Positions 1 through 4,996 of a DNA stretch of 7,403 nucleotides are shown piece by piece. The translations under genes were made by a program, and so were the position numbers. The stretch lies in assembly GCA_016200125.1 (NCBI GenBank), contig JACQFK010000621.1, forward strand, positions 1-7,403, written 5' to 3'. This stretch comes from Planctomycetota bacterium. Its GTDB lineage: Bacteria; Planctomycetota; MHYJ01; JACPRB01. Below the pieces are notes generated by a model. That model ran no database searches. It was given only the letters and a program-made list of their open reading frames with translations, and was not told where the DNA came from. Numbering within the stretch: position 1 is the stretch's first letter; each line of letters opens with the position of its first letter.

Positions 1-1
1 C

Positions 2-958
2 GCGGCGCCGGATCCGGACGGCGACAAGATCGCCGACTACCAGTTCGAGCTCTCGAACCGGGAGGACCTGCGCTGGCCGTTGTCGATGACCTTCTACAAG
101 CTGATCTCGAAGACGGCGGACGCGGGGAAGGCGCAGTACACGCTCTCCGCGCCGGGGCTGCTCAGCGCGGATCGGAAGTACTGCTGGCACGTGAGGGCGA
201 AGGACGCGAAGGGCGTCTGGGGCCCCTGGAGCGCGACCTGGAGCTTCACGCCGCGCGCCCCGAACCATCCGCTCGACCTGACGCTCGAGGCCGGGCTGCT
301 CCGCTGGAAGCCCAATCCCTCGGGTCGGAAGCCGGCGGGCTACCGGGTCTACGGCAGCGACGAGAGGGGATTCTCGGTGAGCGACGCCCCCTATACGGTG
401 GCGCTGGGCGTCTGCAAGGAGCTGACCAATCCGTTCTCCGCGAATTTCGTCGTGGAAACCAAGTCTCCGGAGTTCGCGCTCGCGGGCAAGCCGCTGCGGG
501 CCTACTACCGGGTGGTCGCGGTGGACGATCGCGGCAAGCGCAGCGGGCCTTCCGATTTCGTGGAGGCGCCGCGTCCGGCGATCTACAGCACGCCGGTCTC
601 CACCGCGAAGGCGGGAGCGCCCTACCACTATGAACTCCAGACGGTCCGCTCGCTGGGCGACCTCAAGATGCGGCAGGTGGGCGGCCGCGACACGGCCAGC
701 TTCTGGGACATCGAGAAGCTCAAGTTCGCGCTCGAGAAGGGCCCGGACTGGCTCAAGGTCGATCCCGCCACCGGCGTCCTCGCCGGCACGCCGCCGGAGG
801 CCGGCTCCTTCGAGGTGACGGTGACGGCGACGATCGAGCGGGAGGCGAGGAAGCTGGACCCCGACGTCCTGGCCTGGGGCAACGAAAAAGTGATCTCGAC
901 CGAGGTGAAGCAGGCGGGGAGCGCCTCCCAGCGCTTCACGATCACCGTCGCGAAGTGA
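2..958 (+). CDS. Fibronectin-III / putative Ig-domain secreted protein (5' partial)
   Basis: The reading frame is open from the window edge to a TGA at 956-958, giving the last 318 residues of a larger protein; the ATG at 80 is internal. Two kinds of beta-sandwich module can be seen. Residues ~1-85 and ~90-185 look like fibronectin-III-type repeats: an aspartate-rich entry (DPDGDKIADYQFEL), a typical strand YCWHVRAKDAKGVWGPWS, then LLRWKPNPSG and AYYRVVAVDDRGKRSGPS. The C-terminal ~130 residues resemble a putative Ig (He_PIG) domain, with the signature PDWLKVDPATGVLAGTPPEAG. Such modules occur in large exported adhesins, carbohydrate-active enzymes and surface proteins; no catalytic domain is visible here and the N-terminus is outside the window, so the function is unknown. 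The oxidoreductase gene follows after 44 bases and may be in the same operon. The fold assignment is fairly safe; the role is not known. Confidence 0.85.
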   Translation, partial: AAPDPDGDKIADYQFELSNREDLRWPLSMTFYKLISKTADAGKAQYTLSAPGLLSADRKYCWHVRAKDAKGVWGPWSATWSFTPRAPNHPLDLTLEAGLLRWKPNPSGRKPAGYRVYGSDERGFSVSDAPYTVALGVCKELTNPFSANFVVETKSPEFALAGKPLRAYYRVVAVDDRGKRSGPSDFVEAPRPAIYSTPVSTAKAGAPYHYELQTVRSLGDLKMRQVGGRDTASFWDIEKLKFALEKGPDWLKVDPATGVLAGTPPEAGSFEVTVTATIEREARKLDPDVLAWGNEKVISTEVKQAGSASQRFTITVAK

Positions 959-961
959 GAC

Positions 962-1001
962 GGGGGCCCTCCTCCGGGCATAGGATTGGAGGAGGGTTCC
1001 T
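962..1001 (+). promoter_or_regulatory. Hairpin enclosing the ribosome binding site of the oxidoreductase gene
   Basis: Bases 967-975 (CCCTCCTCC) are an exact reverse complement of 988-996 (GGAGGAGGG), separated by 12 bases. The pairing continues outward to 962 with 1001, giving a 14-bp stem with three G-U pairs in RNA. The right arm contains the strong Shine-Dalgarno sequence of the gene starting at 1003. The folded mRNA would therefore hide the ribosome binding site directly in front of the AUG. A ribosome finishing the upstream gene at 956-958 would cover part of the left arm and could open the hairpin, so translational coupling is a reasonable inference. No U-tract follows, so it does not look like an intrinsic terminator. 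Confidence 0.6.
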
Positions 1002-1002
1002 C

Positions 1003-2226
1003 ATGGCCAAGATCCCGCGTCGCTCCTTCCTCAAGACCGCCGGCGCGTCGGTGGGCTTCTTCGCGGTCGCGCCCGACCGCCTCATGGCCGGGCCGCGGCG
1101 CCCCTCGCCCAACGACACCTACGGCGGCGCGCTCATCGGCTGCGGCGGCCGCGGGCCGAGCACCTACAAGGAGATGACCAAGGATCTCCAGGTCGAGATG
1201 CGGGCGCAGTGCGACGTCAAGTTCGTCGACAAGGCGGACAACAAGATGTTCTACACCGATTTCCGCCGCGTCCTCGAACGGAAGGACATCGACCTGGTCG
1301 CCATCGGCACGCCGCCCCACTGGCACGCGCTGATCTCGATCGCCGCCGCCGAGGCGGGGAAGGACGTCCTCTGCGAGAAGCCGATGACGCGCTTCATCGC
1401 GGAAGGGCGCGCCGTGGCCGACACCTTCAAGCGCTACAAGCGGATCTTCCAGATCGGGACCTTCGGCCGCTTCGGCGTGAGCAAGGACAAGAACAACATC
1501 CTGATCCACAAGCTCATGAGGAGCGGCCTGCTGAAGGAGAATCCCGGCGTCTACGTGAAGAGCGGCGGGCTCAAGGTCAAGGAATGGTCGGGGCGGGTCA
1601 ATCTCGCCCCCCAGACGCCGCCCGCGAACCTCGACTGGAACCTCTACGTGGGCGCGTCGCCCTGGAAGCCCTACGTCCCGCCGCGGCACGGCGGCACCCA
1701 CCGCGGCTACTGGGACTACGAGGGCGGCGGCCTCGCCGACATGGCGCAGCACACGCTCGACCCCTACCAGTGGATCTACGGCAAGGACGACACGAGCCCC
1801 GTCGAGATCGAGGCCTACGCGCCGCCCGCCCATCCGGAAGTCTGCGCCATGTGGGGCTGGATCGAGATGAAGTACGCCGACGGCTTCACCCTCGTCCTCG
1901 AGTCCGGCGAGTGGGGGAACAAGTACGACCGCAAGCCCGCCCGCAAGCCGGGGCTCGACGACCTCGACGAGGAGTCGCGCAAGAAGCTTCAGGCGACGCC
2001 CGATCCCGAGCCCCTCGTCACCTTCGCCGAGGCGGTGAAGACCCGCAAGCAGCCCGGCGGCAACGCCGAGGCCGCCCACCGTTGCGCGATCCTGCTCCAC
2101 CTCGCGAACATCGCCATCCGCACGGGCCGCAAGCTGAAGTTCGACCCCGCGAAGGAGGTATTCGTCGGGGACGAGCTGGCCAACCGCTACGTGAACGTCC
2201 CGATGCGCGCCCCCTGGCACCTCTAG
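1003..2226 (+). CDS. Tat-exported Gfo/Idh/MocA-family oxidoreductase
   Basis: A 407-residue protein. The family uses NAD(P) to oxidise or reduce sugars, inositols and related compounds; the substrate cannot be told from sequence. Residues 5-11 (PRRSFLK) form a twin-arginine motif, followed by a hydrophobic stretch and a plausible cleavage site after LMA (27-29), so periplasmic or exported action is expected. The Rossmann dinucleotide motif G-C-G-G-R-G lies at 46-51. C-E-K-P (124-127) holds the conserved catalytic-type lysine K126. GGGLADMAQHTLDPYQW (~241-257) is the substrate-side motif, with H250 and D253. The length is usual for this planctomycete-type subfamily. The ATG at 1003 is chosen because GGAGGAGGG lies six bases upstream and it starts exactly at the Tat signal; an in-frame GTG at 955 lacks support. 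The stop codon TAG overlaps the Shine-Dalgarno of the HEAT-repeat gene, so the two are very likely co-transcribed. Confidence 0.93.
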   Translation: MAKIPRRSFLKTAGASVGFFAVAPDRLMAGPRRPSPNDTYGGALIGCGGRGPSTYKEMTKDLQVEMRAQCDVKFVDKADNKMFYTDFRRVLERKDIDLVAIGTPPHWHALISIAAAEAGKDVLCEKPMTRFIAEGRAVADTFKRYKRIFQIGTFGRFGVSKDKNNILIHKLMRSGLLKENPGVYVKSGGLKVKEWSGRVNLAPQTPPANLDWNLYVGASPWKPYVPPRHGGTHRGYWDYEGGGLADMAQHTLDPYQWIYGKDDTSPVEIEAYAPPAHPEVCAMWGWIEMKYADGFTLVLESGEWGNKYDRKPARKPGLDDLDEESRKKLQATPDPEPLVTFAEAVKTRKQPGGNAEAAHRCAILLHLANIAIRTGRKLKFDPAKEVFVGDELANRYVNVPMRAPWHL

Positions 2227-2237
2227 AGGACACGACC

Positions 2238-3071
2238 ATGCAAGACAAGATCAGCGACCTGGTCGACCAGGTTCCCGCGCTGGACAAGCGCGGCACCTTC
2301 ACCGGGCCGTCCTGGGAGGAGGCGATGCCGATGCTCGACGGCCTCCTCGCCGCCGGCAAGGAGGGCATCGTCGCGGTCGTCGCGATGCTGAAGGACGTTG
2401 ACGACGGTTCCGACTACAAGGCGCGCTACGCGCTGCATGCGCTTGCACAGTACGTCGGCCGCCCGGGCAAGGAGGCCCAGCGGACACTCTTTGTCGACGC
2501 GTTGGCCTCGCAGCTGGGCGGCGACCGTCCGCGGGGCGCTCAGGGTTACGTGGCCCGCCAGCTGCACGTGGTCGGCTCGAAGGACTGCGCGCCGGCGCTC
2601 GGCAGGCTGCTGGGCGACGCGGAGCTCGGCGAGTACGCGGCGCAGGCGCTGCTCGCGATCCGCGCGGGCGCGGTGGAGCAGTTCCGCAAGGCGCTGCCCG
2701 ACCTCAAGGGCGGCCCGCGCCTCACGGTCCTCCAGGCGCTCGGCGTCCTGGCCGACGCGGAGTCCGCCGAGGCCATGAAGAAGGCGCTCGGCGACGCCGA
2801 CCTCGACACCCGCCTGGCCGGCGCGTGGGGCCTGGCGCGGATCGGCGATGCGGACTCCGCCCCCTCGATCTGCAAGGTGGCCTCGGCCAACGGCTGGGAG
2901 GGGATCAAGGGCAGCTCGGCGGCCCTGCTCCTGGCCGAGAAGCTCCTGGCCGCGGGCAACAAGGCCGTCGCCGCCCAGATCTACAAGCATCTCGCCGGGA
3001 TCGCCGTCGACGGCGACCGCGCCTATCTCAAGGAAGTCGCCGCCGAGGGTCTCGCCAAGGCGGGCGGTTAG
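2238..3071 (+). CDS. HEAT-repeat protein of unknown partner
   Basis: A 277-residue, alanine- and leucine-rich, almost wholly helical protein with no signal peptide or membrane segment, so probably cytoplasmic. Repeated helix pairs of HEAT/PBS-lyase type are visible, for example around residues 58-95, 101-127, 129-155, 161-186 and 190-215, with recurring patterns such as YAAQALLAI, VLQALGVLADAESAEAMKKAL and RLAGAWGLARIGDADSAPSI. HEAT repeats form curved scaffolds that bind other proteins; nothing here shows an enzymatic site. The start at 2238 is preceded by AGAGGA (2225-2230) at a seven-base distance, and that ribosome binding site overlaps the stop codon of the oxidoreductase gene. This spacing suggests an operon and perhaps coupled translation. 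HEAT-repeat proteins next to Gfo/Idh/MocA oxidoreductases are a recurring planctomycete arrangement as I recall it, but the functional link is unknown. Confidence 0.88.
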   Translation: MQDKISDLVDQVPALDKRGTFTGPSWEEAMPMLDGLLAAGKEGIVAVVAMLKDVDDGSDYKARYALHALAQYVGRPGKEAQRTLFVDALASQLGGDRPRGAQGYVARQLHVVGSKDCAPALGRLLGDAELGEYAAQALLAIRAGAVEQFRKALPDLKGGPRLTVLQALGVLADAESAEAMKKALGDADLDTRLAGAWGLARIGDADSAPSICKVASANGWEGIKGSSAALLLAEKLLAAGNKAVAAQIYKHLAGIAVDGDRAYLKEVAAEGLAKAGG

Positions 3072-3085
3072 CCCCGCGCAATTCC

Positions 3086-3115
3086 TTGACACTGCTTCGC
3101 GCCGCGGACTAGAGT
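3086..3115 (+). promoter_or_regulatory. Sigma-70-like promoter of the lipoprotein-protease unit
   Basis: A perfect -35 hexamer TTGACA (3086-3091) is followed after 18 bases by TAGAGT (3110-3115), which matches the -10 consensus TATAAT at four of six positions, including the first T, the A at position 2 and the final T. Transcription would begin near 3122, leaving a leader of about 28 bases with a strong GGAGGAG ribosome binding site before the ATG at 3150. It lies only 14 bases past the HEAT-repeat stop codon, so the lipoprotein and protease genes probably form their own transcription unit. Confidence 0.6.
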
Positions 3116-3149
3116 CTCGGTGCGGCCAGGGGAGGGAGGAGACCTTTCC

Positions 3150-3950
3150 ATGATCTTCACGTCGGCACGGCGCTGTTCGATCCTGGTCTTCCTGGCGGCG
3201 CTCGGCATGGGATGCGGCGCCAACGGCCTGATCCGGACCATGGACGAGTACCGCTTCATCGCGCTCTCGCCGCCGCAGAGCAGTTGGGTGCCGGGGAGCA
3301 TCATCGAGGTGAAGGCGAACGAACCCAACGCCCCGGCCCTGCGCTGCTTTCCCTCGGACGCGGGGGCGAACATCGAACCCCTCAAGAGCGTGGGGTCGGC
3401 CCCCGAACTTTCCACGAAGCACGACGAGAAGTTCGACCTGGCGCTGGGCGTCTCCGCGCCGGCGAAGGTCAAGGCCGAACTGGCGGCGAAGGGCGCCGTG
3501 TCCTACAGCGTGGTGGCGTCGGAAAACTCCATCGTGCGGATTTCCATCGACCCCTACCTCCGCAACGTCTTCCCCAAGATCCGGGACGAGTTCGGCGGCA
3601 ACTGGGCGACGCCCATCGACAACCAGGAGCTCTACTACATCTACGAGCTCTGGTTCGCGACGAAGCTGGAGTACAAGTTCTACAACTCCGGCGGCGTCAG
3701 CGTGAAGCTCTCCGTTCCGGTCAAGACGGTGGACGCCAACCTGTCCGCGGGGTGGAGCTCCACCGACGACGGCTCGCTGATCTACGACGCGGGGTCGGAT
3801 CCCGCGAAGCGGATCTGCCTCGGCTACAAGAAGCGGCCGATCGTGTGGAAGGCCAACGCACCGGGGGTCATCGTGGCGATGGGGTCCAGGATCGAGCCGC
3901 TCGGCAACGAGGCCCGGGTCGAGCCCCACAAGAAGAAGCCGCCTCAATAG
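3150..3950 (+). CDS. Putative lipoprotein, beta-rich, function unknown (possible gasdermin-like fold)
   Basis: A 266-residue protein. The start at 3150 is preceded by GGAGGAG (3135-3141) at normal distance. Residues 1-22 look like a type II signal peptide: a charged start with R7-R8, a hydrophobic core ILVFLAAL, then G-M-G-C with C22 as the candidate lipidated cysteine. The lipobox is imperfect, with Gly at -3. The mature part contains a W-V-P-G-S-I-I-E-V segment (46-54), a polar linker, alternating hydrophobic strands at 93-135, a YYIYELWFATKLEYKF segment (162-177), a strand-rich 183-245 and a basic tail ending HKKKPPQ. I do not recognise a named family. The order of elements (cysteine near an N-terminal helix G-L-I-R-T-M, then P-P, twisted strands, Y-E-hydrophobic segment, S-V-K-L strand) recalls bacterial gasdermins, and a protease gene follows; this is weak, from memory and unaligned. 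It is probably co-transcribed with the protease gene, 12 bases away. A start at 3207 would give an M-G-C N-terminus but lacks a good ribosome binding site. Confidence 0.82.
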   Translation: MIFTSARRCSILVFLAALGMGCGANGLIRTMDEYRFIALSPPQSSWVPGSIIEVKANEPNAPALRCFPSDAGANIEPLKSVGSAPELSTKHDEKFDLALGVSAPAKVKAELAAKGAVSYSVVASENSIVRISIDPYLRNVFPKIRDEFGGNWATPIDNQELYYIYELWFATKLEYKFYNSGGVSVKLSVPVKTVDANLSAGWSSTDDGSLIYDAGSDPAKRICLGYKKRPIVWKANAPGVIVAMGSRIEPLGNEARVEPHKKKPPQ

Positions 3951-3962
3951 GGATCGCCGGCC

Positions 3963-4910
3963 ATGGCGACCCGCGATTTCGACCGCCTGCCGGCCCGACG
4001 GCAGTTCGAGGTCCTCGAGAAGATCGCCCGTCAGCTCCGCCGCTCCGCGCGGACCTGGGGCGCCCGCTACATCGGCGTGGGCCGGCGCCACCGCCGTGAG
4101 AAGCTCCACGACGAATGGTGCATCAAGATCTTCGTCCGGAAGAAGCTCGCGAAGCCCCCGCCGGGGAGGCTCATCCCGCGGACGATCGTCCGGCGGGTGC
4201 GCGTGGGCGGGAAGCGCGTTTCGCTGCGCGTCCCCACGGACGTCGTGGTCGCCGCGCGAGCGGTGAGGCTCCAGGCCGGGCCCTGCGCCAGCCTCTACAA
4301 CGGGAAGACGAAGGAGGAGCAGGGCGCCGCGACGGCGCTCGTGGAAGGCGACGCCACGGGGCGGAGCTTCGTCCTGTCTGCCGCTCACGTGGTCGCCCGG
4401 AACCTGGAAGTCTCCACGCCGCTGCCCGGCGAGCTGGTGTTCCTGACGGGGGACGTCCCGCTGGGAAGCCTGTCGTATGCCCCGCGGATGGAGGAGCGTC
4501 CGATGGACGCGGGGCTGGTCGAACTGGCGGCGGTTCCGGGGCCGACCTATCTGCAGCGGACCGCGCCCGTCACGGAGCTCTGCCCGGAGAGTGAGCTCCT
4601 GGGTCACGCCATGGATTCCTACTCGATCCTGTCCTGGCGCTCCATCAAGTCGATGACCTTCGTCACCTGGCTCTACGACTTTCCCGTCGAGAACGTCTAC
4701 GCGGCCGGCACGGTGGTGTTTCCCAAGCTCCTGCAGTTCCAGGGGCCGGTGAAGGGGGGCGACAGCGGGGCGCTCGTGGTCGACGGGCAGAACCGCGCCC
4801 TGGGGATGCACATCCTGGGGATCCAGGACGAGAAGGTCTCGTATTGCCTCCCGATGGCGACGCTGCTTGCCAAGCTGCATCCGGACGAGGCGCTGACGCT
4901 GAAGGGCTGA
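3963..4910 (+). CDS. Trypsin-fold serine protease with basic N-terminal domain, no signal peptide
   Basis: A 315-residue protein with all three residues expected of a chymotrypsin-like protease: H142 in LSAAHVV, D182 in MDAGLVEL and S268 in the oxyanion motif GGDSGALVV. There is no signal peptide or membrane helix, so the enzyme appears cytoplasmic, unusual for trypsin-type enzymes in general. Residues 1-100 precede the protease fold and are very basic. They contain a pattern (YIGVG, then WCIKIFVRKK, a proline-rich loop, LIPRTIVRRV and VPTDVV) seen in front of other bacterial cytosolic trypsin-like peptidases; it may be a regulatory or propeptide-like domain. The ATG at 3963 has AGGGA (3949-3953) nine bases upstream, overlapping the preceding stop codon, so the gene is in an operon with the putative lipoprotein. 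That pairing suggests the neighbour is substrate or partner, but this is inference. The end lies 15 bases from a large palindrome that may stop transcription. Confidence 0.92.
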   Translation: MATRDFDRLPARRQFEVLEKIARQLRRSARTWGARYIGVGRRHRREKLHDEWCIKIFVRKKLAKPPPGRLIPRTIVRRVRVGGKRVSLRVPTDVVVAARAVRLQAGPCASLYNGKTKEEQGAATALVEGDATGRSFVLSAAHVVARNLEVSTPLPGELVFLTGDVPLGSLSYAPRMEERPMDAGLVELAAVPGPTYLQRTAPVTELCPESELLGHAMDSYSILSWRSIKSMTFVTWLYDFPVENVYAAGTVVFPKLLQFQGPVKGGDSGALVVDGQNRALGMHILGIQDEKVSYCLPMATLLAKLHPDEALTLKG

Positions 4911-4925
4911 TCCGGCCCCCGCTGT

Positions 4926-4995
4926 CCCCTGTCACAAAACAAACTGGTTGTTTTGTGACATGTCACAAAATAAACCGTTTGTCTTGTGACAGGGG
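4926..4995. repeat. 70-base nested palindrome made of two abutting 31-base palindromic units
   Basis: Unit A (4930-4960) has 13-base arms TGTCACAAAACAA and TTGTTTTGTGACA, exactly complementary around ACTGG. Unit B (4961-4991) has arms TGTCACAAAATAAAC and GTTTGTCTTGTGACA around a single C, with two imperfect positions (one A-C, one G-U type). The units touch without spacer. The pair is also palindromic as a whole about 4960/4961: 4926-4944 pairs with 4977-4995 at 18 of 19 positions, adding CCCC/GGGG outside. It can thus fold as two short hairpins or one long one. It lies between the convergent protease and glycosidase-like genes, ending 1 base from the latter's stop codon, so bidirectional transcription termination is a plausible role. 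Its AT-rich content differs sharply from the GC-rich surroundings. Confidence 0.9.
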
Positions 4996-4996
4996 G

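Noticed and set aside
955..1002. GTG start at 955 for the oxidoreductase, overlapping the upstream stop
   Set aside because: It would put 16 residues in front of the Tat motif, and the strong ribosome binding site is at 988-996, serving ATG 1003.
628..2220. Long minus-strand open frame (530 codons) opposite the surface-protein and oxidoreductase genes
   Set aside because: It spans two well-supported plus-strand genes, has a low-complexity V/L/R/G-rich translation with no recognisable domain, and is expected as a shadow in GC-rich DNA.
3060..3077. Terminator hairpin GCGGG/CCCGC after the HEAT-repeat gene
   Set aside because: Only five pairs and no U-tract; in GC-rich DNA this is likely by chance.
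3120..3149. GTG start at 3120 for the putative lipoprotein
   Set aside because: It falls at or before the expected transcription start of the promoter at 3086-3115 and would add residues before the signal peptide.
2223..4880. Minus-strand open frame of 885 codons across the HEAT, lipoprotein and protease genes
   Set aside because: Antisense shadow: the translation is R/D/H/V-rich without domains, and three convincing genes lie on the other strand.
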